Below the pieces are notes generated by a model. That model did no database searches, was not told where the DNA came from, and worked only from the letters and a program-made list of their open reading frames with translations. A program made the position numbers and the translations under genes. Shown here one piece after another: positions 12,226 through 24,075 of a stretch of DNA of 64,000 nt. Position 1 is the first letter of the stretch, and each line of letters begins with the position of its first letter. Source of the stretch: Peromyscus leucopus (Eukaryota; Chordata; Mammalia; Rodentia; Cricetidae). Location of the stretch: assembly GCF_004664715.2 (NCBI RefSeq), contig NC_051068.1, positions 53,888,953 through 53,952,952 on the forward strand, in the 5' to 3' direction.

Positions 12226-13654
12226 TTTCTCCTCTTTGTCTAAATAAGAAGGTTCTAAACTTAATGCAAACTCTATACAATAAGAATGATTATCAAATAT
12301 TGTCCAGGAAAAACAAAGGGTAATAACATAAACAAAAATGGAAATACAGCCAACAAGAACAACATCAAACAAGAAAAACATGCTAAATGTCCAGACATGT
12401 CCAGAACATAGGTAAATGGCAAATTACTGAGATAACTTCAATAGCTGTCCCATCCTGAAGAATCTAACTCTAGTACCTATTACGTTCTTAGCTAAGATAC
12501 GAGAGGATTATAACTGTAACCATCTAGTCTTCAACCCCATCAAAGATTTGAGAAGGAACATAATAATACTTGAGAAAACGAAAAATGCAAGCAAGCAATT
12601 TCTGACATTCTTTCGAGAATTGACAGGGACAACTGGCAGCCTGAACAGTCAGCTAAAGTTTCTCCGCATTGTTGGGACATCCAATTTGGCTACGGGCCTA
12701 GAATATCTAACAGACCATTTTCAGAAACAAGAATTTTAAAAGACCGTCTTACCCTGTCATGGCAGAGTTCAGTAGTCGCTTTTCCTTGTGTTATCCTCAT
12801 CAGGAAAGGTTTAAGTTTAAGGTATTAAATTATTAAGTAATTTTACCTCAGAGGAAATCCTTGAGAGCTGGTTCTTACAGTAGCAGGTGTTCAAGAAGTC
12901 CCAGTTCTTGTGATGGTTTTTTTGGGCGTAGTAGCGATATTTGGCCAGCAGGTGTCGCAGGTGTAGCGTACAAGGAGGATCTGGTGTGGGCTGACTCAAC
13001 TTTCTGAAGGAGCTCTGTGAATGTAACACTAACCCAGGCAACCAACCTTAACTGTGAATAGTGGACCGAGCTGCATGGATCACAACAGATGAGTCAATAG
13101 ACCAAACAAGTAGAAACGCTTCCTGGGACACCTGCAGACATTCTGCAGGGCTGCACACCAAGTGGCGGTGGTGGCAGCAGAAGTTTCAAAAGATGGAGTT
13201 GGCAGCAGCTACACTGAACAGTTTTAAAAGAAAAGGAACAGTTTGCTGGTAGTCTCTAACCGATCCAGCTGCTACAAGCACAGAACTAGGAAATCGCCCA
13301 TCGTGGGCACCTTTCTCTCTGAAATGGTGCTTTATGTGCTGCAGAATACAGGTGCTTCTGGCAGTGGTTCTTGTAACCACTGCCATGTGACCTGCCTGGC
13401 CTGGGCGTGACCTGCCTGGCCTACATGCTTCCTGCACAGCTGTTGTATGCAGTCAGTCACCTGAGCAGTCCCTTGGGGCATTTGGGCTGCACATGGGCTC
13501 TGCAGGGTGGAGAAACTCACCAGCAGCCACCCATTAATATTAGGCGTGGTCACAGGAGCACAGGCGCCCCTAAGCTAACTTGCCGCAGCTGCCATGGAGG
13601 CTGTGGGCAGGAGCCACAGGGAGTGTGGGGTCCTTTTGTCACGTGGGTACCACT

Positions 13655-13949
13655 TATTAAGATCAATCCATGTGAGTTTATTTAATGGGTAATAGGGATT
13701 TATTAAGATAGAAATTGAGGAAATACACTCACAAATATAGAACCAAGTAAACAGCTGAAGTTTGTTCTGACCTCTGTTCTGATCCGGAGTGAATCCTGGT
13801 GGTTTGATCAGACCAAGAAGCAGGCAGCAGGGAGAAAGGGCTCATGGCCCTTCTCTCTTTCCTGGTAAGAGGTCACATACAATGGCAAGAAGCAGTGCCT
13901 CCTTTGGGGCCTATAGCCCGAGGTCATGAGCAGAGCACATACCACTACA
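13655..13949 (-). repeat. 5' LTR of the provirus (minus orientation)
   Basis: Partner of 11934-12225. Read on the minus strand it begins TGTAGTGGTATG; its far end reads ...CTTAATA instead of ...CA, either a mutation or a boundary off by a few bases. Confidence 0.88.
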
Positions 13950-15118
13950 CTATACCAACCCCTTATTGCACTCTAATTCTGTTGTTGACCACCACTTAAT
14001 GTCAACAAAATAAGTGAGATGTATATTTCCTCAGGAATCGGTTGTTTCCTCAACACACAATTGATTTGAGTATTAAACTTCAATATTGAAGATGTAGCAT
14101 TCAATAGTTTTGTTCCTCTAACAGAATATTCGGCAAATCAGAGACCAGTAACCATGCAGGAAGCAACTGAACCTCTTTGAAACCCTTTCCTTTGACAGTG
14201 AGGATTAGTGTGACTATAGGCAGTCTACATAAAAGCTATATATTCTATATGGGTAATGTAGAACCCATCTTTCTCTTTGAGTTGATTGATGGCTACTCTT
14301 TAAAATTAATGCTCTAATATATTTATGTTGTCTCTTATTTTCTTTCCTGGAAGAAATGCTGCCGATTGTATTGATTCTCATTTTGGTCATAAATTCTGTG
14401 GCAAGATACACTTTCTTTTATTAAACATTTATTAAGAGTTGTTTTCCCTTCTGGCTCCTTATAGAAGTCTTTACTAAAAGCTCATTTGCAGTCTCCTTGG
14501 ATGTTAGGAGATTAGAAATGGGGTGTGATTGCTTCACAGGTATTTTGTACATGTTCATGTGGATTTGACAGGTGTACCAGCATATCCTTTTAAAAAGCTG
14601 TTTGTTTTGAACTTAAACAAAGTAAAATGCTATGAAAGTTGCTCAGTGGTAGATATATGAGACAAATTTAAATTTGAACATGAGACCTGGGCCAAAGTTA
14701 TTACGAGGGCCTTTAAAGTCATATCTGATACATCAAAACAAATTAAGTTGTAATCGGTGGTAAAGAAATATAACCAGGCATTAACTCCCCATCATGCCTA
14801 TGTTATATTTCTTGAATTACAGTTTCAGAGGGAGAAAGGATGCAGAAACTTCCTATGTTTATGACTTTGGATATCTGTGAGGGTCCCAGGTTTAAGAATG
14901 CTAAAGGCAGTATCAACATAGTCTAGCCTGCACAACTTTCTAAGGTCTTTTCTCATTCTTCTGTTTCATCTTTGTTATAGTTGGTGACTGACTCATTTTA
15001 GAACTGTAGAGCATCATGGGAAAGAGAAATAAGGAATCAGGTTTGAGAGGTAGCTATAGTCTCGACCTTATCACTGAAACTAGTGTGTGATCTACACAGG
15101 ATTTATAGTGTCAGTAGG

Positions 15119-15121
<3 letters not shown>

Positions 15122-15183
<62 letters not shown>
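15122..15183. repeat. (TA)n microsatellite
   Basis: About 30 uninterrupted TA units. It produces a Tyr-Ile repeat frame that is not a gene. Confidence 0.97.
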
Positions 15184-15185
<2 letters not shown>

Positions 15186-15354
15186 AAAAAAGACTGTATT
15201 TTCCTTGTAAATCAGACTTTTAATAAGCAACAAATCATTAGACAGAGGTTTCCTGAAATTAAATTTGAGCCAGATTTAAATACTAAGGAGAACCTTACAG
15301 TCGTTGTATCTTAGACTTTTTGACACTAAAGCAAAAGCATTTAATTGAACACAG

Positions 15355-15900
15355 AGGATATCGGGTGTAATAGTTACTTTTTGTTAATGTGATAAAATAT
15401 CATTACCAAGAAGAAGAAGAAGAAGAAGAAGAAGAAGAAGAAGAAGAAGAAGAAGAAGAAGAAGAAAGAAGAAAGAAGAAAGGAAGGAAGGAAGGAAGGA
15501 AGGAAGGAAGGAAGGAAGGAAGGAAGGAAGGAAGGAAGGAAGAAAAAGAAAGAAAAAACCCTCAAGGAAGAAAGAGTCTTGGGTTTTTCAACTTGTTGGT
15601 TTTATTTGTTTATTTGTTTAGATTATATAAGAGGGAGAGTCCATAATGGCAGGGAAGTCGTGGCAACAATTTCCAGGAGCAGGAAGCTGAAAGCTTATAC
15701 CTTTAACCTCAGACATAAAACAGGGACAGTGACCTAGACATTGGGTGAGGAGAGAAGCCCTCAAAGTCTGCCTCTGATGACACACTTCCACCAGCTGGTA
15801 CGCAGATGGCAAAGATTTTATGACATCCCAAGCACCAAAAACTGTGACTAAGTGTCAAAATGCATGAGCCTCTGGGGGATATTTCCCTATTATTATTTTT
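15355..15900 (+). repeat. Diverged rodent repeat split by GAA/GGAA microsatellites
   Basis: Starts TTACTTTTTGTTAATGTGAT and resumes after the microsatellite with GAGTCCATAATGGCAGGGAA and, at the end, GCATGAGCCTCTGGGGGATA. The same module recurs at 18320-18630 and 29610-29950. Confidence 0.55.
15405..15558. repeat. (GAA)n followed by (GGAA)n
   Basis: About 24 GAA units, then about 15 GGAA units and an A-rich end: over 140 bp of pure purine on the + strand. The Glu-rich (+) and Phe/Pro-Ser-Phe-Leu (-) frames are products of the repeat. Confidence 0.97.
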
Positions 15901-15920
15901 TTTTTTTGAGAACACAATTT

Positions 15921-16702
15921 TTTTTAAATTTATTTTACACCACCATTCAGTTCAACATAATAGCCACAGATTCCCCTGTTCTCCCCCTCTCGCCCCCCTC
16001 CCCCTCCCGCCAGCCCACCCCCCATTCCCACCTCCTCCAGATCAAGGTCTTCCCCGAGGACCGGGGTGGACCTGGTAGACTCTGTCCAGGCAGGTCCAGT
16101 CCCCCCCTCCCAGACCGAGCCAAGCGTCCCTGCATAAGTCCCAGGATTCAAACAGCCAACTCATGCAACGAGCCCAGGACCCGGCACCAATGCACAGCTG
16201 CCTCACAAACAGATCAAGCCAAATGACTGTCTCACCCATTCAGGGGGCCTGATCCAGTTGGGGGGCCCTCAGCCTTTGGTTCATAGATACTGTGCTTCCA
16301 TTCATTTGGTTATTTGTCCCTGTGATTTATCCAACCTTGGCTTCAACAATTCTCGCTCATATAAACCCTCTTCTTTCTCACTAATTAGACTCCCAGTGCT
16401 CCACCAGGGGCCCAGCCGTGGATGTCTGCATCCAGATTCCTCAGTCCTTGGGTGGGATTTATGGCACAACTATGAGGGTGTCTGGCCATCCCATCACCAG
16501 AGTAGGTCAGTTCCTGCCGTCTCTCGACCATTGCCAGCAGTCTTTTGCGGGGGTATCTTTGTGGATCTCCGTGGGCCTCCCTAGGTCTCTGCTTCCTCCC
16601 CTTCTCATGTGGCCTTCATTTACCATGGTCTCCTATTCCTTGTTCTCCCTCTCTTTTCTTGATCCAGCTAGGATCTCCCACTCTCTTTCCTTCCACCGTC
16701 GC
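15921..16702 (-). mobile_element. L1 LINE 3' end, 5'-truncated, with target duplication
   Basis: The + strand starts with the complement of an A-tail and the pyrimidine-rich complement of the L1 3' UTR purine tract (15975-16040). TTGAGAACACAATTT is duplicated exactly at 15906-15920 and 16703-16717. Good preservation suggests a relatively recent insertion. No complete ORF2; the 124- and 108-residue frames are non-coding 3' UTR. Confidence 0.93.
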
Positions 16703-16950
16703 TTGAGAACACAATTTAATTAACAATATTACTCTCTTCTCTTTCCTCCCTCCAATCTTTCTAACATACCCCACACTGCTCTCCTTCAAGTTAAATGTAT
16801 TCTTTTTACACTAATTGTTATTGCATACACACACATATATATGTAAATGCATATATATTTCTCAGTATACCCTATCTAGTCCATGTAATGTTATTATATG
16901 ACATTATGACATTTCTCAATCTAACTATCACATTGCATTACTGGTTCCCA
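16703..16950 (-). mobile_element. Older L1 (Lx-like) 3' end, interrupted by the L1 at 15921
   Basis: Words such as TAATTGTTATTGCATACACA and CATATATATTTCTCAGTATA resemble the complement of old rodent L1 tails (compare 23870-24075 and 46200-46436). Its T-run side lies at about 15890-15920, so the younger L1 landed inside it. Confidence 0.6.
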
Positions 16951-16969
16951 AAGACCTCATGCTCATGTC

Positions 16970-18630
16970 ATGAATAAAATTGTATTTATTTCAAAAATTC
17001 CCATGGTTTGTACAGTCTCAAAATTGCTCATTGCTCAAAAGTCCAAAATCCAAACAGTCTTTTGAGAATCAAGACTATTGTGGCCAGTTATAAAATCAAA
17101 CAGAAAATTTCATATATCTAACAAACAATGTCACAGACTATACATCCCCATTCAAAAAGACAGGCATAAGAGAATAGTGAGAAAACTTGGTGGAAGAAAG
17201 TAAAGCCAAATCTCAAGAGGGAAAATACCAAACTGTGTCACCCCATGCCCAATGTCTAGGACTCTAAGAGCTTATATGGCCCCACACCTCTAGATTTGCT
17301 GTCTTTCTATGGATGATTCCACTCCCTTTATGCAGCTCTCCTTGGCAGATTTCTCACTGTTCTGTCCTCTCCAAAATCTTTGGGTCTTTTCTCTAACTCG
17401 GGATTTACATCCATAGCTTCACACGATAGGTTCTCATTGTCTGGCCACAGCAACTCCCCTGCCACATGATACATAAGTCTGCCTGGTTCAGCATCTCTCT
17501 GAAACTTCAAAGGAAGAATCAAGGACCTCCTCATTAATGCATCTCATCTGAACCAAAGCTAGTACCATATGATAGAAATTGCCACATTCAGCTTCTCACT
17601 TGGTGTGAAGCCTTGTCTTCTTGGGTCACATTAGCAGAAACTTTTGAATGTTGAGTTGACTGATTCCTAGGAGCAAGAAAACTCTTAGTCTTCCTCTTTT
17701 CGTAAGTTTGAATCTTGACTGTGTAGATCTTGCCTTGAGGGTACTTTTCCCATTATTCCAGTACAAAATAGGGAGCCTCTCTTAATAGTGGTAATCTTAA
17801 CAATTAAAGGCCACTCTCTCTCTTTTTTTTTCATGATTCCCTATGGCTCTTCTTACTTTACAGATTATACATTTTGTGTTTCTGCTCCATTTACTCTTTT
17901 TCATGGTATATTCTCAGAAGAATTACTAGTAATGACCATCTACAAACTCAACATTATTATGTGGTCTTGAAGTTTCCTCCAGTATTCCATTACTTTAAAA
18001 TTTAACCTTGGGCTAATTCTTAGGGCACAAGCACATGGCAGTCAAATTATTTGTCAAAATATTACAAGTACAGTGTCTAATCCAGGTGTTAATAATGTCC
18101 TTGCTTCTCTCTAGAACCCTTAAGCTGTGCCACCAAGGAAGTAATATCCTTAGCACTATTGTTTTATTCCAAGCTTGTAATAGAACATACTGTTCAGCTC
18201 TTATTATTATAGCATTCAACTGATTCTCTAGTGCAGCGTTCCAAAGTCTTCTACATTCCTCCAAAAATTGACATGGCCATGTTCCTCACAACAACAATTC
18301 GCTCTATATTGGTATCAACTTTTGAATTAGTTAATTCTTATTCCTTCGATAAAATACTATGACCCAAAGCAACATTAGTGGAGAATTAGTGTAAAATCGC
18401 TAATGGTACTATAAGAAGAATCCATAATGGCAACACGTGGCAGGAGAAGGACATTGCAAGAACAGATCTTCAAAACACACTTGAAGCAAAGAGAAAACCG
18501 GATGTGTGGAAAAGGATATAAACTCCTAAAACCTGCTCCTGCACTTCCTCCAAGAATTACAAACCCCCTAAAGGTTCCATAACCTCCCCCGAAAGAGCTA
18601 CCAGTTGTGGACCAGGAGCTAAAAGGTGCC
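16970..18630 (+). repeat. Long diverged rodent interspersed repeat
   Basis: Contains AGTCCAAAATCCAAACAGTC and, near 18310, GTATCAACTTTTGAATTAGT leading into the same 3' module as 11098 (GATAAAATACTATGACCCAA). I read it as one ~1.6-kb old copy with its upstream part retained. Family name not determined; edges approximate. Confidence 0.45.
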
Positions 18631-18688
18631 AGTGTTTGACAGTCATTTCTCATTGAAACAATCATATTAATCTAATGTTAATGTTTAC

Positions 18689-18691
<3 letters not shown>

Positions 18692-18732
<41 letters not shown>
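18692..18732. repeat. (AT)n microsatellite
   Basis: About 20 uninterrupted AT units. Confidence 0.95.
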
Positions 18733-18738
<6 letters not shown>

Positions 18739-21700
18739 TTATATTAACCAAAGTGAAGAATAATCCTGGACAATATTATTTTTGTCTTTTGTCATTTCCT
18801 GAACTATCTCCTACAGAAACATCCTCAAACAGTTACACAGACTATCATTGATCATAGAGAGATAGTATCCACCACTATGATAAGAAGGTACATCACCAGA
18901 TACCACATAGAAAAAGAAGCCTTATCAGAATAGTTCTCATGGATGTTTCATCCTCTGGTGGGTCAGTTTTTGTTGCATGTTCCAGAATCATTTACAAGGG
19001 ATATGCAACCACTAATCATAACTGTTCTTTCTTTATTTAAGCCTCAGTTTCCATGACAATTGCATCGTTTGACTTTTCCTGAGTAGATGTGAAAGACATC
19101 TACTTACTAGAGACAGGACACCAGTGATTGACCAAAATGATTCCACCAAAGTCTGACTTGGGAAACCAATGAGTACATCAGTGCTACTAATAAGTAGAAG
19201 AGTATATTTAAGAGGTGGTTTGCAGGAGCGTTGATGAGTCAAAGGCAGTTGCATCACTGAGAATCGCATTTCTACATGGATGATAGCCTACTGAAGTACT
19301 GGAGAGATGCTCCATTACTCTGTGGCGAGAACCGTTGCTACTTAGAAATTCTAGTCTCTGCTGCAGTTCCAGCTGCTTATTTAACTTTAAGGAGCAAGTT
19401 TCATGGAAGTTTCAAGAATTTGTTGAAACTTGTAAATTGTTTACATCTGAGCATTGTAAGATTTCTGTGCTTCCTTAGTTCTACAGAATGAAATGTTTCA
19501 TGTCAGAGGGAACTGATGGAAAAAACATATGGCATTTATTTTATTACATATAACACAAGTTCAAAAAGTGTACATTGATCGAAATTACATTAGTAAACAC
19601 TGAGTCTCTGCTGTCCCATGCCCATATACATTTAGGTATATAAAGTACTCATGAAGATAAAATAAAATAAACTTCAAACACAGCCTAGCACCTTCCTGAA
19701 AAGTCTTTCCCTATCTCATCTTTATCAACTCAATTGTAGCACATGTAGCACTATGGTATAAGTACTTTATAACAATAATAGTTATTATTATTACTTTCAT
19801 GGTAGAACACCATGTATTTTAAGTGTATGAGATGTCTTTCCAGATCTGAATCAATCTGTAATTTTATGATTTAATACAGATATCATGTAATTAATGTATG
19901 GTTGCTCAATAAGTGAGTAAAATAGAGCATTTAGATAATGTTGGCAAGATTTTAATACCTATTCAAATAGTAATAAAAAGGAATAAATAACTTATGATGG
20001 TTAAAATCAACTGAAGAATTGCAACTGGAAGCCAAACTAAAATTTTATTTACCCTTCCGTTGATTTAAGATTTACTGTACTTCCTCAGTAATACTTATAT
20101 TCTAGTCATATATTACAATATTTATGGAAAGAAAATGAGCATTATCTGCATATATATTCATAGATAATGAGTTTGTTACCTATTAACTGTCATCTCATGA
20201 AGTATTTTAAGTGTTTGTTAGTGATGTATACAAATACATAATATATACAAGACAAATTTTATAAATTTCATTATTTTCCCAACTTCTCCATACAAGCTCT
20301 TTTACTATAATTTATTCAAGCATGCCTTTTGCAAATGATTGTGATATTCTTTAGTATGATAGGAAGACAAGTTCTCTTTTTGTCTTCTAATAATACAAAA
20401 TCTTTCTGTAATTGTTGAAGAAATCAAATTCTTTTTTTCTTTTAAACTGTGTATGTGCTTAGGTGAACTATATTGAGTGATATTTAAAATATCCTTCATA
20501 AATCTAATAATTTATTCTGTATTATCATTTTAATAATTTAGTGGATTTCCTTTGACGATATTTTGTTTGAGATTTTAGCATATCATGAGTGAGGTTAAAC
20601 AATAATTATTTTCTCTTGTATTATGGAATGGAAATTTCACTAAAGCATATCATAAGGTATATCATAAGTTTCCTAAAGGTAATTGCTTAAAAATTGTGTA
20701 TTCATTAATTTTTGATATAATAAAAAGAAAGTAGAGAGGTAGAGTTACAAGTAGAGACAATAAATTGAGAACATCTAGGCTTGGTGCATATTTTTTTATA
20801 CATTAACTAATCTTTGGTCGTCTGGAAACTTGAATGGAATGTTGGGACTGTTCCCAAGAGATTCCTTCACTTATCTCTCATCAGAATTATTTATTGCTTG
20901 ACTGCTGCCATCACTGAAGATTTTCTGTCTAGTATTTATGCATAAACATCTCCATGAGGTGGGTTATCTTTATAAAGTCATAGTCAAATCATCCAAACCA
21001 AGTTATCATGTGATAACTTAGTACAATAGCCTACTTCTCCATGTAAGATACCTCTTGAGACCTTGAAACTGAATATGTGGAGAAGAATAAAACTTACACA
21101 AACACCAACATATTGTCACGGTTAATTTGATATCCAGGGCACTTATTCAATGACTAATAGGAGGTTAAGGTGCAGAGTATGAATACATGAATGAGATAAT
21201 ACTCATTCATGCCATTGATAGGACAAAGAGGGACAGTGTGAGATTTCACCGTGTGCTTATAACAGCATGGTATTTAAAATTTGTGGATTATTTATGTTAG
21301 CCATTTTCCCATTTCATGTTTTATGACCACGAATTAGTAAAGCTAGCTGAAACCATGGTACAGAGAACCAAGACTAGAACAAATCTTGTTTAACTTTTTA
21401 TGTCCAAATGTTCCACACTTTGGACCTCTTGCCATGTAACTTTGAATTGTTTAATATAGCCTACCCTGAAAGGTGAGAATTAGTTTTCACATTTTAAAGA
21501 CAATCATGCCAAAGAATGTGGAGAAATATTTTGATGCTTTCAAAGACCTATACCCTATGACACACATCATCTGTTTTCCATTATCTGCAATACGTTTTGT
21601 AAGATGTTGTTACTTCTTTTACTGAAACAATACAGACACCTTTAAGAACTTTTACTAATAGATTTAATTTAGGTAACTGTTATAAGACTTTTTTTTTTCA

Positions 21701-21744
21701 AACTTCTGTTATTTGTGTAGATTCTGGTATATAGCCAGATAGGG

Positions 21745-22140
21745 TGTAAATTCAGTGTAAATAGTTCAGATACAACATTGTATGCCCATCACTGCTATCT
21801 AATCCTTAAACGTCTCTTCCAAAATAAACCTTATACTCAACCAATTAGTCAATGTTCTGTTCCTTCCTCCTCGCTCCCTATCAATCTGTTTTGACACATT
21901 TACCCATTCTGCTGCTGTCTCACACAAATTAACTGTTATTGTGTCTGACCTTTCCTGTTAGACTGATTTCGCTTAGTATCAGATCTTCAATATTTGTATT
22001 GAAGCACCCTAAGAACTTAGGTTCCCTCCTGAAATTGTTGTATGTTGTAAAAAACAACATGCTGTTTTTCAGCCACTAGTCATTTTTTTCAGTCACTAGT
22101 CATTAGTTCATTTGCATTTTAACTTTTCCTTAATATTAGG
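21745..22140 (-). repeat. Possible old L1 3' UTR remnant
   Basis: TTATTGTGTCTGACC and TTTCGCTTAGTATCAGATCT resemble the complement of ancient mammalian L1 tails. Weak. A ~20-bp duplication (TTCAGCCACTAGTCAT / TTCAGTCACTAGTCAT) lies at 22068-22105. Confidence 0.3.
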
Positions 22141-22434
22141 ATTGGATTTTTATTTTGAATTATTTTTAAAACCAGTTTCAAGTCTCTGAAAGAAACCTAG
22201 ATTAGAAATAGCTCATTAATGCCTGTTAATGGGAATCCTTGTTAATTCTAACTTTATGTTTCAGATGTTAATAGATAACCAAACTATTGTTCACACTCTC
22301 TGAATGGCTACATTCTTCCATAGCCCAACCAGGGTGGTATAAGTGTTCTAGATCCTTCATATCTCCTATCTGTACATGATGTTTTGTTGTTTGTTTCAAT
22401 AGCCATTTTAGTGGGTAAATGTGTACATGTGTAT

Positions 22435-22488
22435 TTACACATATGTGTGTGTGTATATGCAAGCTGGCATATACACAAACACTCACAG

Positions 22489-22527
<39 letters not shown>

Positions 22528-22565
22528 TACATACACACATAGAAGGGGACAGACAGAAAGAGTGA
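22435..22565. repeat. Compound (CA)n / (CATA)n / (GACA)n microsatellite
   Basis: A TG-rich start, then a CA run (about 22491-22521), CATACATACATA, and AGACAGA units near 22540-22575. The Val-Cys repeat frames on the minus strand come from it. Confidence 0.9.
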
Positions 22566-22707
22566 AAGACAGACAGAGAGAAACTGACAAAGGTATTTGA
22601 AACTTTTGTTTGTGTTACTCTGTATTTTGACATCTTAACTTTTACTTGCTATTTGTATGTCTTATTGTAAGACACATTTATTCTTGCCTTTTTCTTCATG
22701 TAGCTTT

Positions 22708-22880
22708 TAAAGATTTATTTGTATTATTTGTATGTATGGGTATCTATGCAGGATATACACATCTGAGTATGTTACTCATTTGAGGCCAAAGGCATCAGAT
22801 CGCCCTGGACCTTTGAGAAGTGAACCCAATTGCTCTGCAAGAGCAGTGTGCTCTTTGTCACTGAACCTTTCAAGCCCTAG
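22708..22880 (-). mobile_element. B2/B3-family SINE
   Basis: The + strand reads AGATTTATTTGTATTATTTG, then GAAGTGAACCCAATTGCTCT, GCAAGAGCAGTGTGCTCTT and CACTGAACC: the complement of B2 from tail to tRNA-like head. Confidence 0.75.
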
Positions 22881-23139
22881 TGCCCCATATTTTAATTGAG
22901 TTCTTTGTCATTTATCTTCTGAATTGCAATAATTTTTATAGATTCTGCATATTAGTCTCTTATCAAACATAAATTGTAAATTATTCTGTGTTCTGTGAGT
23001 TATATTTAATCTACCACTTGTGTGTGGGTTTGTCTGTGGATATGTTTGTGTGACAGTGTGTGTGAGGAAGTGTATTTGTATGTAAGTGTATTTTCTGGCT
23101 AAAGGAGAAGCTTTTTGCCATTCTTTAGCAGCAGCCAAC

Positions 23140-23370
23140 TTTCTTTTTAGAGACAGGACCTTTCACTGGTCGTTACTCACTAAATAAGTAAGGCTGACTA
23201 TGCAGTGAGCCTCAAGGATCATATGTTTATTCCTCTCAATTACTCAGATTACAAACTTGCACCTCTATACTGGCTTTTTATTAATGTGTATTCTGGGGAC
23301 AATGTTCAAGCCCTGTGTTTGTGTGTTAAGGACATTATAGACTGCACTGTCTCCTAGGTTTTCTTCCTTC
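23140..23370 (-). repeat. Old B4/B1-like SINE remnants
   Basis: AGAGACAGGACCTTTCACTG and GTTCAAGCCCTGTGTTTGTG resemble complements of the B1-like and ID-like parts of B4 elements; heavily diverged. Confidence 0.35.
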
Positions 23371-23389
23371 CTTCCATTCTTTCTTATTG

Positions 23390-23590
23390 TTTTAGATTAT
23401 TTTATTTTATGTGCATGAGTGTTTCTCCTCCAAGGGTGTATGTCTTGTAAATATGCCATGTATGTGCTTAATTTAAAGAGATGTCAGAGAAGATTATCAG
23501 GTTCTCTTCAACTGGAAAGTGAACTCAAGCCTTCTGAAATAGGAACCAATACTCAAGCCACTAAGTCACATTTCCCCATGAGCTCCCTCC
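23390..23590 (-). mobile_element. Diverged B3 SINE
   Basis: Words in B3 order on the + strand: TTTATGTGCATGAGTGTTTC, GAAAGTGAACTCAAGCC and CAAGCCACTAAGTCACATTT, the complement of the tRNA-like head. Confidence 0.55.
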
Positions 23591-23869
23591 TTTTCTTTCT
23601 TGATCATGTCATGTGATGATTCAAAAATTTTAATTCAATTGAGGATCCATTTATTTATTTTTATGTTGGTGCTTGTGATTATGGGGCCATAGCTAAGAAA
23701 TCTTCGTCAAATTCAATGATAGAATGAGTTATTCATTTATTCTGATGTTTTCTTTGTTTCTCTCTTTTATTTCACTTATATGTGCTGTTTATTCTATAAA
23801 TGGAGATATGTATGAATACATTGATTAAAACACTGTAGTATTTCCTATGACTCATATTTGTTATTTTTC

Positions 23870-24075
23870 TTTCTTTAAAATTTATTTTTGTAATTATAAC
23901 TCTCCCTTCCATTTCCTCTCTTCAAAACCCTCCCCACTCTCCTTCAAATTTTTTGGCCTCCATTTTCACTGATCGTTATGATATGCATATTTGTATATTC
24001 ATATATATGTATATTCCTAGATATAAACTGTTCATTAAGTACATATAATGTTACTCATACATGTTTTCAGAGCTG
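23870..24075 (-). mobile_element. Old L1 (Lx-like) 3' end
   Basis: Complement of an A-rich tail, CTCCCTTCCATTTCCTC, then CATATATATGTATATTCCTA and ATGTTTTCAGAGCTG, as in other old rodent L1 tails here. Confidence 0.6.

Larger units (their letters stand above)
11934..13949 (-). mobile_element. Complete small non-autonomous LTR provirus, ERV2-like
   Basis: Two direct LTRs (11934-12225 and 13655-13949) enclose 1,429 bp. The duplicated target CTATAC lies on both sides (11928-11933 and 13950-13955); six bases is typical of class II (ERVK-like) elements. On the minus strand the LTR starts TGTAGTGG; a purine tract AAAGAGGAGAAA (12226-12237) abuts the 3' LTR as a polypurine tract should, and TGGTACCCACGTGAC, beginning two bases after the 5' LTR, is a candidate primer-binding site. 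The inside has no gag, pol or env reading frame. The LTRs differ at many sites, so insertion is old. A cricetid mys-type element is possible but unproven. Confidence 0.85.

Noticed and set aside
12226..13654. Possible retroviral protein coding inside the provirus
   Set aside because: Frames there are under 100 residues, overlap each other on both strands, and none shows a gag, protease, polymerase or env motif.
15852..16226. 124-residue + strand frame rich in Pro and Ser
   Set aside because: It reads through the complement of an L1 3' UTR and its pyrimidine tract.
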